Source of the DNA: Burkholderiales bacterium RIFCSPLOWO2_12_FULL_61_40
GTDB lineage: Bacteria; Pseudomonadota; Gammaproteobacteria; Burkholderiales; Burkholderiaceae_C
Direction: 5' to 3'
Assembly: GCA_001770935.1 (NCBI GenBank)
Contig: MESI01000115.1
Span: 1 to 64,000, forward strand
Length of the DNA stretch: 64,000 bases
A program made the position numbers and the translations under genes. Below the pieces are notes generated by a model that saw nothing but the letters and a program-made list of their open reading frames with translations, was not told where the DNA came from and did not search any database. This document shows, piece after piece, positions 1 to 10,189 of this stretch. Numbering within the stretch: position 1 is the stretch's first letter; the number at the start of each line of letters is the position of its first letter.

Positions 1-390
1 CTGGCCCACAAGGTGTCGCTGTCCCCCTCCCCGTGTTGGCGCCGGGTGCGCCAGTTGGAGGAAACCGGCGTCATCGAGGGCTACCACGCCCACCTGAGCC
101 GCAAAAAGCTGGGCTACGGCGTGACCGGCTTTGTGCATCTGCAAATGAACAACCACACACCCGAAGTCATCGCCGCCTTCGAGCGCGAGGTGGTCGCCCT
201 GCCCCAGGTGCTGGCCTGCCACAACCTGTCGGGCCGCTACGACTACCTCATCGAAGCCATCGCCCCCGACCTGGAATCGTTCTCGCAACTGGTGCGCGCC
301 AGGATCGGCAGCCTGCCGGGGGTGAAAGAAATTTCCACCAGCTTTTCACTCAAAGAGGTGAAACATGCGTGGACACTGCCGGTGGTGTGA
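1..390 (+). CDS. Lrp/AsnC family transcriptional regulator, 5'-truncated by window edge
   Basis: The frame is open from base 1, so the true start lies upstream. The first visible residues (about 1-25) are the end of a winged helix-turn-helix with the recognition stretch around SPSPCWRRVRQLEETGVI. Residues 35-129 match the AsnC/RAM ligand-binding domain, which in this family oligomerises and binds amino acids. The usual length is about 150-160 residues, so roughly 20-30 N-terminal residues are missing. It probably acts as a local DNA-binding regulator responsive to an amino acid. The regulated gene is normally divergent or adjacent and is not visible here. Family assignment is firm; the ligand is unknown. 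Confidence 0.85.
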   Translation: MAHKVSLSPSPCWRRVRQLEETGVIEGYHAHLSRKKLGYGVTGFVHLQMNNHTPEVIAAFEREVVALPQVLACHNLSGRYDYLIEAIAPDLESFSQLVRARIGSLPGVKEISTSFSLKEVKHAWTLPVV

Positions 391-633
391 GGGGCTCCCC
401 GGCGCACGGCACTGGCACGACACTGATTAGGTGATTTTGAAAACCGTCCGAATGGTCTTGACGCCGGATTTTTCTTCGTAAACCGCCCATTGTTTGATCC
501 CCTTGACCAGGACTGCGGTGCTGACATCCTTCACCGGCAATCAGCCGAGTCGCTGAATGGGCCTCTGCGGTCCATGACAATTCGCAACTCCCACCCGCTG
601 GCATTGGCAACAATCCGCGCATGGAAGAGTGCC

Positions 634-3600
634 ATGAATGACGAAACAAACAACGTGGCCCTGGTCCTGCGCTTTGAAAGCACTGCCCGGCTCTGTGCGC
701 TTGCCGCAGTCGTACTCGGCTTGGCCAACCTGGTCGGCTGGGAGGTGCTGCATACCCACACGGCCTGGGGCTTTGTTCTCGCCGGTACGGCCCTGTTCGC
801 GGCCAGCCACCGTCCCCAGGCTGCGGTTTGGCGCCGTATCCACCGGGTCCCGGCAGCGCTGCTGGCACTACTGGGACTGCTGACACTCGCTGAGCACCTG
901 CTGGCTGCGGATCTGGGCATGGGATCCATGGCCGAAGCCACGGCAGCTGGCTTGGCCTTGACCGGGCTCGCCCTGCTCCTGCTGGACCGCCCTGGCGCCC
1001 ATGCAGGGTCGCAAATTGCGGCACTGGCGGGCACCATGATCGGTGTCCTGGCCATTCTTGGCTATGCCTACGGCATGACATCCCTGTATGGTATCGGCGC
1101 CTACTCCAGCGCTGCGTTGTGCACCGCAGCCGGATTGGTGGTGGTGAATCTGGGGGTGTTGTTTGTACGGCCGCAGCAGGGTCTGATGGCGGTGGTGACC
1201 AGCGACACGGTGGGCGGGGTCATGGCCCGCCGACTGCTGCCACTGGCGGTGCTGGCCCCCTTCATCATCATTTGGCTGCGCATTCAGGGCGAGCGGCGGG
1301 GGCTCTACAGCTCAGAATTCGGTGTCGCCCTGGTGTCCCTGATCTACGTGGTCTTGTCCAGCGTATTTGTTTGGCGCACCGCAGAGAGCCTGCGCCAGAG
1401 CGACCAGCGGCGATCGGCTGCGGACCGCGTGCGCAACCACCTGCAGGCGGAACTGACGGGCTTCATCAATTTCGCCATGGATGCCCTGATCATGGTCGAT
1501 GGCACCCACCGCGTCACCCTGTTCAACCAGGCCGCCGAAAAAATGTTTGGCCGCCACGCCAGCGATGTGCTGGGCGCACCGCTGGAGTTGCTGTTGCCGC
1601 AACGCCTGCAAACGGCGCACGCCGACCATTTTCGAACCTTCAGCACCGCCGATGCAACCACCCGGCGCATGGACGGGTTGGGGGTCATCACCGGCATTCG
1701 CGCCAATGGTGAGGTGTTCCCCGTGGAAGCGTCGATTTCCCAACTGGATGCGGATGGCGACACCTACCTCACTGTCATTTTGCGAGACATCACGGACCGC
1801 TTGCGCATCGAGGCAGACCTGCGAATCGCCGCCACCGCTTTCGAGGCCCAGGTCGGCATCATCGTCACGGACTCCAAAGGCGTGATCCTGCGGGTCAACC
1901 GCATGTTCACCGAAGACACCGGCTACACCGAACAGGAAGCCGTCGGCCAAACCCCACGCCTGTTGCGCTCGGGCCGCCACGACACCGCCTTTTATACGGC
2001 CATGTGGGAGAGTGTCGGGCAAACCGGCGTATGGCAGGGCGAGATCTGGGACCGCCGCAAAAACGGGGAGATTTACCCCAAATGGATGGTCATCACGGCG
2101 GTCAAGACCGATGAGGGGGTGACGACCCATTACGTCAGTACGCAAACCGACATTACCCAGCGCAAGGCGGCAGAAGAAGAGATCAAGCACCTCGCTTTCT
2201 ACGACCCGCTGACGCACCTGCCCAACCGGCGGCTCCTGATGGACCGCATGCACCACGCCCTGGCCACCACCCAACGGCTGGAACGCCGGGGCGCGCTCAT
2301 GTTCATCGACCTGGACAAGTTCAAGACCCTGAACGACACACTGGGCCACGACAAGGGTGATTTGCTGTTGCAACAAGTGGCCCAGCGTCTGGTGGCCTGC
2401 GTGCGCGAAGGTGACACCGTCTCCCGGCTGGGCGGCGACGAATTTGTGGTCTTGCTGGAAAATCTGAGCCCCTCCATCGATGAAGCCGCCAGCCAGGCGG
2501 AGACCATTGGTGAAAAAGTTCTGGCCTCGCTCAACCAGACCTATGTGCTCGACGGGCACGCCTACCACTGCACCTGCAGCATCGGCGTCACGCTGTTTGG
2601 CAACCCCAAGGAGGTCATGTCCGATCTGATGATGCAGGCCGACTTTGCCATGTACCAGGCCAAGTCCAGGGGACGCAACGCCCTGCGCTTTTTTGATCCC
2701 GCGATGCAGGCCGCAGTGACCGCCCGTGTTCTTCTGGAAGTGGATTTGCGCGAGGCGGTTCGGGAGAGGCAGTTTGTCCTGCACTACCAGGCCCAGGTCG
2801 ATGGCGAAGGGCTGCTGGTCGGAGCGGAAGCCCTGGTGCGCTGGCAGCATGGGCAACGCGGCATGGTGCCGCCCACCGAGTTCATTCCCCTGGCCGAGGA
2901 AACCGGCCTGATTTTGCCCCTGGGCCACTGGGTGCTGGAAACCGCCTGCCGACAGCTGGCGCGGTGGGCTCTGCATCCCGCCATGGCCCACCTCATGGTC
3001 GCGGTGAATATCAGTGCCCACCAGTTCCGGCAACTCGACTTCGTGGGTGAGGTGCTGGCCGTGCTGAAAACCACAGGAGCCAACCCCCAAAGGCTCAAGC
3101 TGGAGCTGACGGAGAGCCTGCTGGTGGCGGATGTGGACGATGTGATTGCCAAAATGCACGCCCTGAAGCGGGCCGGTGTGGGCTTCTCGCTGGACGACTT
3201 TGGCACCGGCTATTCCTCCCTCTCCTACCTGAACCAGCTGCCTTTGGACCAGATCAAAATCGACCGCTCCTTTGTGGTGGACATCGAGTCGAACGACGGT
3301 GCGGTTGTCATCTGTGCCGCCACCATCAGCCTGGCCCACAGCCTGAAGCTCAAAGTGGTCGCCGAAGGCGTGGAGACCGAGGCGCAGCGCTACTTTCTGA
3401 ACACGGTGCACCACTGCGATTTCATGCAAGGTTATCTGTTCAGCCGCCCGCTGCCGCTGGAGGCGTTTGAAGCATTGGCGATGCCGGCTGCGGATGCACA
3501 AGCAGTGGGGCAGCCCTTCGGCGCGCGGGTGTCCACTTTGGGTCGGGTCCGCTCCGCCAAGCCGCGCACCAACACCGCGCCCTTACGCCCCGCCCCCCTC

Positions 3601-3690
3601 ACTCTTGCGGTCCAGCTCCCGCAGCCGCCGCAGCTTCTCGGCGATGCGAATCTCCAGGCCCCGCTCTACGGGGCGGTAAAAACCGGGTGA
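634..3690 (+). CDS. Membrane PAS-PAS-GGDEF-EAL cyclic-di-GMP signalling protein
   Basis: Predicted dual-domain c-di-GMP enzyme of 1018 residues. About eight hydrophobic segments fill the first 250 residues and form a membrane sensor. PAS domains follow at roughly 272-390 and 392-515, then a GGDEF domain with the exact GGDEF motif near 601-605, and an EAL domain with its EAL motif near 732-734 and the conserved DDFGTGYSSL stretch. Both catalytic signatures look intact, so diguanylate cyclase and phosphodiesterase activity are both possible; net activity cannot be told from sequence. The ATG at 634 was chosen because GGAAGAG lies just upstream; ATG 574 and an upstream TTG are in frame. About 55 residues after the EAL domain are encoded over the antisense end of rarA, a 108-bp convergent overlap. 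Confidence 0.9.
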   Translation: MNDETNNVALVLRFESTARLCALAAVVLGLANLVGWEVLHTHTAWGFVLAGTALFAASHRPQAAVWRRIHRVPAALLALLGLLTLAEHLLAADLGMGSMAEATAAGLALTGLALLLLDRPGAHAGSQIAALAGTMIGVLAILGYAYGMTSLYGIGAYSSAALCTAAGLVVVNLGVLFVRPQQGLMAVVTSDTVGGVMARRLLPLAVLAPFIIIWLRIQGERRGLYSSEFGVALVSLIYVVLSSVFVWRTAESLRQSDQRRSAADRVRNHLQAELTGFINFAMDALIMVDGTHRVTLFNQAAEKMFGRHASDVLGAPLELLLPQRLQTAHADHFRTFSTADATTRRMDGLGVITGIRANGEVFPVEASISQLDADGDTYLTVILRDITDRLRIEADLRIAATAFEAQVGIIVTDSKGVILRVNRMFTEDTGYTEQEAVGQTPRLLRSGRHDTAFYTAMWESVGQTGVWQGEIWDRRKNGEIYPKWMVITAVKTDEGVTTHYVSTQTDITQRKAAEEEIKHLAFYDPLTHLPNRRLLMDRMHHALATTQRLERRGALMFIDLDKFKTLNDTLGHDKGDLLLQQVAQRLVACVREGDTVSRLGGDEFVVLLENLSPSIDEAASQAETIGEKVLASLNQTYVLDGHAYHCTCSIGVTLFGNPKEVMSDLMMQADFAMYQAKSRGRNALRFFDPAMQAAVTARVLLEVDLREAVRERQFVLHYQAQVDGEGLLVGAEALVRWQHGQRGMVPPTEFIPLAEETGLILPLGHWVLETACRQLARWALHPAMAHLMVAVNISAHQFRQLDFVGEVLAVLKTTGANPQRLKLELTESLLVADVDDVIAKMHALKRAGVGFSLDDFGTGYSSLSYLNQLPLDQIKIDRSFVVDIESNDGAVVICAATISLAHSLKLKVVAEGVETEAQRYFLNTVHHCDFMQGYLFSRPLPLEAFEALAMPAADAQAVGQPFGARVSTLGRVRSAKPRTNTAPLRPAPLTLAVQLPQPPQLLGDANLQAPLYGAVKTG

Positions 3691-4887
3691 GGCCATGCCG
3701 TCGGGCAGGTAGCGTTCGCCCGCGGCAAAGCCGCCTTCCTCGTCGTGGGCGTAGCGGTAGCCTTTGCCGTAGTCCAGCTGCTTCATCAGCTTGGTGGGCG
3801 CATTGCGCAGGTGCATGGGCACGGGGCGGGTGCCGTCTTTTTTGATGAAAGCTTTGGCTTCGTTGAAGGCTTTGTAGACGGCGTTGGACTTGGCCGCCAC
3901 GGCCAGGTACACCACACACTCGGCCAGGGCCAATTCGCCTTCGGGCGAGCCCAGGCGCTCGTAGACCTCGGCGGCATCCAGCGCCAGGCGCAGCGCGCGC
4001 GGGTCGGCCAGGCCGATGTCTTCGGTGGCCATGCGAACCAGGCGCCGGGCCATGTAGCGGGGGTCGGCCCCGCCATCGAGCATGCGCATCAGCCAGTACA
4101 GGGCGGCGTCGGGGTCGCTGCCGCGCACACTTTTGTGCAGGGCCGAGATGGTGTCGTAAAACTGCTCGCCACCCTTGTCGTAGCGGCGCATGCGCTCGCC
4201 CAAAACCTTGAGCAGCCACACGTCGCTGATCTCGCCCACTTTTTCCTGCTGCGCCGCCACCACCAGGGTTTCCAGCGTGTTCAGCAAGCGCCGGGCATCG
4301 CCATCGGCGTAGGCGACAAGGCGATCGACTGCTATGCTTTCGATAGCTGGCTGCGCTGTATCTGCAAGGGCTCTGGCTATGATTTGCTTAAGATCATCCT
4401 CCGCCAGCGGCTGCAGCACATACACGGCCGCCCGCGACAAGAGCGCAGAGTTGACTTCAAACGACGGATTCTCGGTGGTGGCGCCGATGAAGGTGAACAG
4501 GCCACTCTCCACATGGGCCAAAAAAGCATCCTGCTGGCTTTTGTTGAAGCGGTGCACCTCGTCCACAAACACGATGGTGCGGCGCGGCTCCAGCCCCTCG
4601 CGTGCGGCCAGGGCCTGCTCCACCGCCTCGCGGATGTCCTTCACCCCGCCCAGCACCGCGCTGATGCTGATGAACTGGGCGTCAAACGCGCTGGCCATCA
4701 GCCGCGCAATGGTGGTCTTGCCGGTGCCCGGCGGCCCCCAGAGAATGCAGCTGTGCGGTTGGCCGGATTCAAAAGCCAGGCGCAGCGCCATGCCTTCGCC
4801 CAGCAGGTGCTGCTGGCCAATGACTTCGGCCAGGGTACGGGGGCGCAGGCGCTCGGCCAGCGGCTGGTGGGAGGCAGCAGGGGTCAT
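3583..4887 (-). CDS. rarA: Replication-associated recombination protein A (AAA+ ATPase)
   Basis: RarA/MgsA (WRNIP1 family) acts at stalled replication forks and is a clamp-loader-like AAA+ ATPase. Walker A GPPGTGKTT is at residues 51-59, Walker B IVFVDEVHRF is near 109-118, and the tetramerisation/C-terminal domain typical of the family follows. The 434-residue length fits. It starts 17 bp after the lolA stop, so ftsK-lolA-rarA is probably one operon. Residues about 169-186, just before the conserved DGDARRLLNTLE segment, are encoded by an antisense copy of repeat R2 in a variable part of the family. The 3' end overlaps the convergent GGDEF-EAL gene. Confidence 0.95.
   Translation of the reverse strand: MTPAASHQPLAERLRPRTLAEVIGQQHLLGEGMALRLAFESGQPHSCILWGPPGTGKTTIARLMASAFDAQFISISAVLGGVKDIREAVEQALAAREGLEPRRTIVFVDEVHRFNKSQQDAFLAHVESGLFTFIGATTENPSFEVNSALLSRAAVYVLQPLAEDDLKQIIARALADTAQPAIESIAVDRLVAYADGDARRLLNTLETLVVAAQQEKVGEISDVWLLKVLGERMRRYDKGGEQFYDTISALHKSVRGSDPDAALYWLMRMLDGGADPRYMARRLVRMATEDIGLADPRALRLALDAAEVYERLGSPEGELALAECVVYLAVAAKSNAVYKAFNEAKAFIKKDGTRPVPMHLRNAPTKLMKQLDYGKGYRYAHDEEGGFAAGERYLPDGMASPGFYRPVERGLEIRIAEKLRRLRELDRKSEGGGA
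4331..4380 (+). repeat. R2 interspersed repeat, copy 1 (inside rarA, antisense)
   Basis: It begins GCTATGCTTTCGATAGCTGG and continues CTGCGC...GCAAGGGCT, matching the R2 pattern GCTAT-n6-TAGCTGCTTGCGCA-n6-GGGGGCT. It lies within the rarA coding region in antisense orientation and keeps the reading frame open. Confidence 0.7.
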
Positions 4888-4904
4888 CAGCGGCGGCGGC
4901 GCAA

Positions 4905-5540
4905 TTACTGCCGGATCACGTCCGCACCCTGCGGCGGTTTGAACTGGAAGTGGGCGGCGTCCAGCGGCGCATTGGCCTGAAAGGCGCTAAACCGCATGGT
5001 GGACTTTTGGCCAAAGCTGTCCAGCATCTCCAGCACCGCCAAAGCACCGTCCTTGAAGCCGACCCGCACGCTTTGCAGCGAACTGTCCTTGGCCTTGGGT
5101 GTGGCCAGCACCCACTGCAGGCCGTCCTGGTCGGGCGCATCGGTCAGCGTGAAGTCGGCCTGCAAAGCGCGCAGATCGGGCGCGGCGGCGATCAGGGCCG
5201 CCGGTGTGGAGCCCAAGGCCTGGGCCTGCTTGCGGGCGGTCACCTGGTTCAGGTCCACGTCATACAACCACAGGGTCTGGCCGTCGGCCACGATGCTTTG
5301 CTCAAACGGCTTTTTGTAGACAAACCTGAACCGGCTGGGCCGGGAAAACTCGAAGGTTCCGCTAGAGGTTTTGGCCCGTGGCACTTGCCCGTCTTTGGCG
5401 GGTGAGGTCACCACCTGGGTGAAGTCGGCATGGCCGGTTTTTACGGTCTTGACAAAGTTTTCAAGGTCATTTAGGCCTGTAGCCCCCGCAGATACTGCGC
5501 AAGCAGCTAGCAAAATAATAGCAATCAATCGGTTTTTCAT
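4905..5540 (-). CDS. lolA: Outer-membrane lipoprotein carrier protein LolA
   Basis: Periplasmic chaperone that carries lipoproteins from the LolCDE exporter to the outer-membrane receptor LolB. The protein is 211 residues with an N-terminal signal peptide and the LolA features FVKTVKTGHADFTQV and SGTFEFSRPSRFRFVYKKPF. I chose ATG 5540 because it gives a compact signal peptide starting MKNRLIAIILL. An in-frame GTG at 5570 overlaps the ftsK stop (GTGA) and could allow translational coupling. The signal-peptide core, residues 7-22 (AIILLAACAVSAGATG), is encoded entirely by a copy of repeat R2. It sits between ftsK and rarA. Confidence 0.93.
   Translation of the reverse strand: MKNRLIAIILLAACAVSAGATGLNDLENFVKTVKTGHADFTQVVTSPAKDGQVPRAKTSSGTFEFSRPSRFRFVYKKPFEQSIVADGQTLWLYDVDLNQVTARKQAQALGSTPAALIAAAPDLRALQADFTLTDAPDQDGLQWVLATPKAKDSSLQSVRVGFKDGALAVLEMLDSFGQKSTMRFSAFQANAPLDAAHFQFKPPQGADVIRQ
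5474..5524 (-). repeat. R2 interspersed repeat, copy 2 (encodes LolA signal-peptide core)
   Basis: On the minus strand the sequence runs GCTATTATTTTGCTAGCTGC followed by TTGCGCA and GGGGGCTACAGGCC, a close R2 match. It is sense to lolA and supplies residues 7-22 of the precursor, in the same frame as the R2 copies in ileS and the SDR gene. Confidence 0.8.
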
Positions 5541-5566
5541 TACAGCGTCCATCCGCAAAGGGTTTG

Positions 5567-7918
5567 TCACTCGGCGCGCGCAGGCACCAGAATTTCCCGC
5601 TGGCCGCTGCCACTCATGGCGCTGACCAGTCCGGCTTTCTCCATGTCCTCCACCAGACGGGCGGCGCGGTTGTAGCCAATCTTCAGATGCCGCTGCACCA
5701 GGGAAATGCTGGCCTTGCGGTTCTTTAAAACCACCTCCACCGCCTGGTCGTACATGGGGTCTTTCTCACCTCCACCACTGCCAGCTTCTCCGCCTTCGCC
5801 GTCTTCACCGTCCACGGTGCCGCCTTCCAGCACACCTTCCACGTAGTCGGGCTCGCCCTGGGTCTTCAGGTAACTGACCACGCGGTGCACCTCTTCGTCG
5901 CTGACAAAGGCGCCATGCACCCGGGTCGGCATGCCGCTGCCGGGCATGTAGAGCATGTCGCCCAGGCCGAGCAGGGCTTCGGCGCCCATCTGGTCCAGGA
6001 TGGTGCGGCTGTCGATCTTGCTGCTGACCTTGAAGGAAATGCGGGTGGGAATATTGGCCTTGATCAGGCCGGTGATCACGTCCACGCTGGGGCGCTGGGT
6101 GGCCAAAATCAGGTGGATGCCGGCCGCGCGGGCTTTTTGCGCCAGCCGGGCGATCAGCTCCTCGATCTTCTTGCCCACCACCATCATCAAATCGGCCAGC
6201 TCGTCGATCACCACCACAATGTGCGGCAGGCGCTGCAAGGGCTCCGGCGCCTCGGGTGTGAGGCTGAACGGGTTGTAAATGAACTCCTCGCGCGCCGCAG
6301 CGTCGTCGATCTTGGCGTTGTAGCCCGCCAGATTGCGCACGCCCATCTTGCTCAGCAGCTTGTAGCGGCGCTCCATCTCGGCCACGCACCAGGTCAGGCC
6401 GTGGGCGGCCTGGCGCATGTCGGTCACCACCGGCGCCAGCAAATGGGGAATGCCCTCGTACACCGACATTTCCAGCATCTTGGGGTCGATCATCAAGAGG
6501 CGCACATCGCGCGCCTCGGCCTTGTACAAGATGCTCAAGATCATGGCATTGATCCCCACCGACTTGCCCGAACCGGTGGTTCCGGCCACCAACACGTGCG
6601 GCATCTTGGCCAGATCGGCCACCACCGGGTTGCCGATGATGTCCTTGCCCAGGCCCATGGTGAGCAGGGATTTGGCCTCGTGGTAGACCTGCGAGCCCAA
6701 GATTTCGGACAGGGTGATGGACTGGCGCTTGGCGTTGGGCAGCTCCAGCGCCATGTAGTTCTTGCCCGGAATGGTTTCCACCACGCGAATGGACACCAGA
6801 CTCAGGGAGCGCGCCAAATCCTTGGCCAGGCCCACAATCTGCGAGCCTTTGACGCCCGTGGCCGGCTCGATTTCGTAGCGGGTGATCACCGGGCCGGGCG
6901 AGGCCAGCACCACGCGCACCTCCACGCCAAAGTCCTTGAGCTTTTTCTCGATCATGCGGCTGGTCATCTCCAGCGTCTCGGGGGCCACGGTTTCCTGGCG
7001 CAAGAGCGCGCCATCCAGCAGGGCCACCTGGGGCAATTTGCTGTCGGGCATGTCGGTGAACAGCGGTTTTTGCCGTTCCTTGGCCACACGCGTGCTGGGC
7101 GGCAGCTCGATGCGCACCGGCTCGATCACCACCGGCTTGGGGGGGTGCACCGCAATTTCTTCGTATTCTTCCAGCAAAATTTCTTCGCGCTCGCGGGCGG
7201 CCTGCTGCCCCAGCACCTTGTCTTGCGCCATTTCGCGCTGTTCGCGCCGCGACTCGATCCTGGAATCCACCCAGGCACCGATGTTCTCCGCCAGATGCAA
7301 CCAGGAGAATTTAAAAGCCAGGGCGGAACCGACAATGCCCAGCACAATCGCCACCAATCCAGCCCCCGAAAACCCCAGCCACTGCACACTCCAGGAACCC
7401 GCCAAATAGCCCAACACCCCCCCGCTATGGCCAGGCAAGCGGGCCTCCAGGCTGTACAAGCGGGTCCATTCCAGCGAACCGCTGGCGTACAGCAGCAGCA
7501 AAAACCCCAACCAAAAGGCAAATCGGCTGTCCAGACTGTGCCATTTGGCAGAGCCCGCGGCCTGGGCGCCACCGCTGCGCACATCGTCCCCGCGCAAGCG
7601 CCTGGCCAACACCGACAACCACACCCGGATGCCCACGGCCACGCACCACCAGACGGAAAAGCCAGCCAAAAAATAACTCAGGTCGGCAAGCCAGGCGCCC
7701 AGGCGCCCGGCCCGGTTCAGCACCGGCGCCCCGGTGCCCGACGTGGACCAGGCGGCATCCTGCGGTGAATAACTCAGCAAGGCCAGCAGCCACAGGGCCA
7801 GCAGGAAGAAGCCCGCGATCAGCGCCAGCTCGCTGCCGAAACGGCCCATGCCTATGGCGGTGCGTACGGGTGCGGGGGATGAGGAAGAGGGATGGAGGGT
7901 ATTGAGCGAATATGTCAT
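5567..7918 (-). CDS. ftsK: DNA translocase FtsK
   Basis: Septum-located DNA pump that coordinates chromosome dimer resolution with division. It has 783 residues. Four or five hydrophobic segments lie within residues 30-210 (the 4TM anchor), followed by a short linker rich in charged residues. The RecA-like motor has Walker [11 protein letters not shown] near 446-455 and [12 protein letters not shown] as Walker B. The C-terminal gamma winged helix is at about 718-783 ([20 protein letters not shown]). The linker is short compared with E. coli FtsK, as is common in betaproteobacteria. It is the first gene of the minus-strand ftsK-lolA-rarA cluster, and an R1 element lies 45 bp upstream of its start. 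Confidence 0.96.
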   Translation of the reverse strand: MTYSLNTLHPSSSSPAPVRTAIGMGRFGSELALIAGFFLLALWLLALLSYSPQDAAWSTSGTGAPVLNRAGRLGAWLADLSYFLAGFSVWWCVAVGIRVWLSVLARRLRGDDVRSGGAQAAGSAKWHSLDSRFAFWLGFLLLLYASGSLEWTRLYSLEARLPGHSGGVLGYLAGSWSVQWLGFSGAGLVAIVLGIVGSALAFKFSWLHLAENIGAWVDSRIESRREQREMAQDKVLGQQAAREREEILLEEYEEIAVHPPKPVVIEPVRIELPPSTRVAKERQKPLFTDMPDSKLPQVALLDGALLRQETVAPETLEMTSRMIEKKLKDFGVEVRVVLASPGPVITRYEIEPATGVKGSQIVGLAKDLARSLSLVSIRVVETIPGKNYMALELPNAKRQSITLSEILGSQVYHEAKSLLTMGLGKDIIGNPVVADLAKMPHVLVAGTTGSGKSVGINAMILSILYKAEARDVRLLMIDPKMLEMSVYEGIPHLLAPVVTDMRQAAHGLTWCVAEMERRYKLLSKMGVRNLAGYNAKIDDAAAREEFIYNPFSLTPEAPEPLQRLPHIVVVIDELADLMMVVGKKIEELIARLAQKARAAGIHLILATQRPSVDVITGLIKANIPTRISFKVSSKIDSRTILDQMGAEALLGLGDMLYMPGSGMPTRVHGAFVSDEEVHRVVSYLKTQGEPDYVEGVLEGGTVDGEDGEGGEAGSGGGEKDPMYDQAVEVVLKNRKASISLVQRHLKIGYNRAARLVEDMEKAGLVSAMSGSGQREILVPARAE

Positions 7919-7962
7919 GCGGCAAACCAGTCGGGCACTAGCTTAACGCAAGCGCCGCCCTT

Positions 7963-8065
7963 ATTCCGTTTTCAGATCAATACGAGAGTAGGCGCACCGA
8001 CGCAGGCAGTGCTTTAGCACGACAAGGAGGGGCAACGACCTATCGTATTGATATGGAAATGGAAT
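7963..8065 (-). repeat. R1 103-bp intergenic element, copy 1
   Basis: Read on the minus strand it starts TAATTCCATTTCCATATCAA and ends TTGATCTGAAAACGGAATAA, as the other copies do. It contains the internal palindrome GTGCTAAAGCAC. It lies between the Crp-like gene and ftsK. TAA flanks both ends, but here it is not a gene's stop codon. This copy has lost the short internal ORF seen in copies 2-4. Confidence 0.85.
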
Positions 8066-8104
8066 TACGCCGACAGCCACCATGGTGTGTCCACCCACGC
8101 GCAC

Positions 8105-8779
8105 TCAGCGCGGCTCAACCCGGCGTTCAATGACGCGCAGCACACCGCTGTCCAAGGTTTCAATAAAGCCCTGCTCTTCAAAGTGCTTCATGACACGGCT
8201 GACCATCTCGCGGGAGGCCCCCACCATTTTGGCCAGATCCTGGCGCGAGATTTTTTCGCGGGTCATGCGCTCGCCGCGTTCGTTCGGCACTGCAGCTTCC
8301 AGCAGCACATTGGCCACCCGCCCGTACACCCCCATCAGCGCCAGGGAGCCGATTTTTTGTGTCGCGTTGCGCAGGCGCCGCACCAGGCCCCGCATGACGG
8401 CGTCCGCAATTGCCGCGTTCTCTTTCAGGCAACGCGAAAAATCCTCCCGTTCCAAGACCAGCACATCGCACGGCAACTCTGCCGACACCGTGGCACTGTG
8501 GGGTTCTTCGTCGATGATGCTCATCTCCCCCACGCAGTCGCCCGAGCGCAAAGTGGCCAAAATCACCTCGCGCCCCTGGTTGTCGGTGATCAGCACGCGG
8601 GCGCGGCCCGTCAAAAGGATGAACAGAGAATCAGAGTGCCCGCCTTGTGTGACGATGCATTCGCCCCGCTTGAAACGCTTCTTTCCAACGGAGCCCGCCA
8701 AGGACTTCGCCTGCTCCGGCGTAAGCATCGCAAACAAGGCCACTCGACGAATCAGATCCAGGTTACTCACCACTGCCAT
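8105..8779 (-). CDS. Crp/Fnr family transcriptional regulator
   Basis: A 224-residue regulator with a cyclic-nucleotide-binding-type beta-roll (about 10-130), a dimerisation helix, and a C-terminal winged helix with the recognition stretch ISRQDLAKMVGASREMVSRVM near 168-190. The phosphate-binding cassette reads GEMSIIDEEPHSATV, keeping the GE but with His where cAMP-binding Crp has Arg before SA, so cAMP binding is uncertain. It lacks the N-terminal cysteine cluster of Fnr. It lies between trxB (divergent) and ftsK; downstream is an R1 element. The family is clear; signal and targets are unknown. Confidence 0.88.
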   Translation of the reverse strand: MAVVSNLDLIRRVALFAMLTPEQAKSLAGSVGKKRFKRGECIVTQGGHSDSLFILLTGRARVLITDNQGREVILATLRSGDCVGEMSIIDEEPHSATVSAELPCDVLVLEREDFSRCLKENAAIADAVMRGLVRRLRNATQKIGSLALMGVYGRVANVLLEAAVPNERGERMTREKISRQDLAKMVGASREMVSRVMKHFEEQGFIETLDSGVLRVIERRVEPR

Positions 8780-8870
8780 GGCATATTTTCCAGAAGGGCA
8801 AAAATAGGTTTCTTACAATCTAGGCTCTTCCAAATGTACACCGCATCACCCCGAGTTTTTGCATAGATAG

Positions 8871-9830
<960 letters not shown>

Positions 9831-9835
9831 AGGCC

Positions 9836-9937
9836 CCCACGCTCCCCCACTGCGTGTGGGTCGCCGCCCCCCAGGGGGGCTAATTTTCCCTCGCGGGGCT
9901 GACCGCCAAGCGGCTCAGAGCCTTGGGGCGGCCCTGC
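9836..9937 (+). repeat. R3 GC-rich hairpin repeat downstream of trxB
   Basis: It contains the inverted pair CCACGC/GCGTGTGG, then GCCCCCCAGGGGGGC, then AATTTTCC paired with GGAAAATT around a segment ending CCTTGGGGCGGCCC. The GCCCCCC...GGGGG...CCTTGGGGCGGCCC framework recurs inside ileS (33690-33755). It could act as a transcript end for trxB or as a mobile repeat; there is no classic U-tract. Confidence 0.6.
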
Positions 9938-9977
9938 GGAAAATTGTCTTCATGCTTCGACTCTTGGTGAAATTCGC

Positions 9978-9983
9978 TATAAT
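9978..9983 (+). promoter_or_regulatory. Probable sigma70 -10 box of the rpmB-rpmG transcript
   Basis: A perfect TATAAT lies about 207 bp before rpmB. The -35 is weak (TTCGAC with a 16-bp spacer is the best I see). Transcription from here would give a long structured leader. Confidence 0.6.
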
Positions 9984-9989
9984 CGCAGG

Positions 9990-10189
9990 CTTTGCTGAAA
10001 TCAGCCCGTGAGGGCCGCAGGGCAGCAATATCCGCCAAGTCACCTTGGCGGGGGGTTATGTCAAGTAACCTGGGGTTACCGCCACCCTTTCTATTGGCGA
10101 GGTGAGGCTAGAGCGAGATTGAACGGTTCTGTCACCACAGACTTTTTAATCGCCAGCAACAGCCGTTAAAGAAGTATCGGAGTGTCCTA
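9990..10189 (+). promoter_or_regulatory. Long structured 5' leader of rpmB-rpmG with competing hairpins
   Basis: About 200 nt without an ORF. A perfect 8-bp stem (10032-10039 with 10044-10051, loop TCAC) is followed by GGTTA (10054-10058), TAACC (10066-10070) and GGTTA (10074-10078). The middle segment can pair with either neighbour, giving two mutually exclusive hairpins. Further down, TCTGT-CACC-ACAGA precedes CTTTTT and could be a weak attenuator. Ribosomal-protein operons are often autoregulated through such leaders; I do not recognise an established class. Confidence 0.5.

Noticed and set aside
1312..3501. A 729-codon minus-strand frame opposite the first GGDEF-EAL gene, and similar long frames opposite ftsK, fumC, hsdM and the CoA hydrolases
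   Set aside because: These are shadows caused by high GC and strong third-position bias; none has a recognisable domain or start site.
10128..10149. Attenuator with CTTTTT before rpmB
   Set aside because: The stem is only five base pairs; mentioned as a weak possibility within the leader but not called as a terminator.
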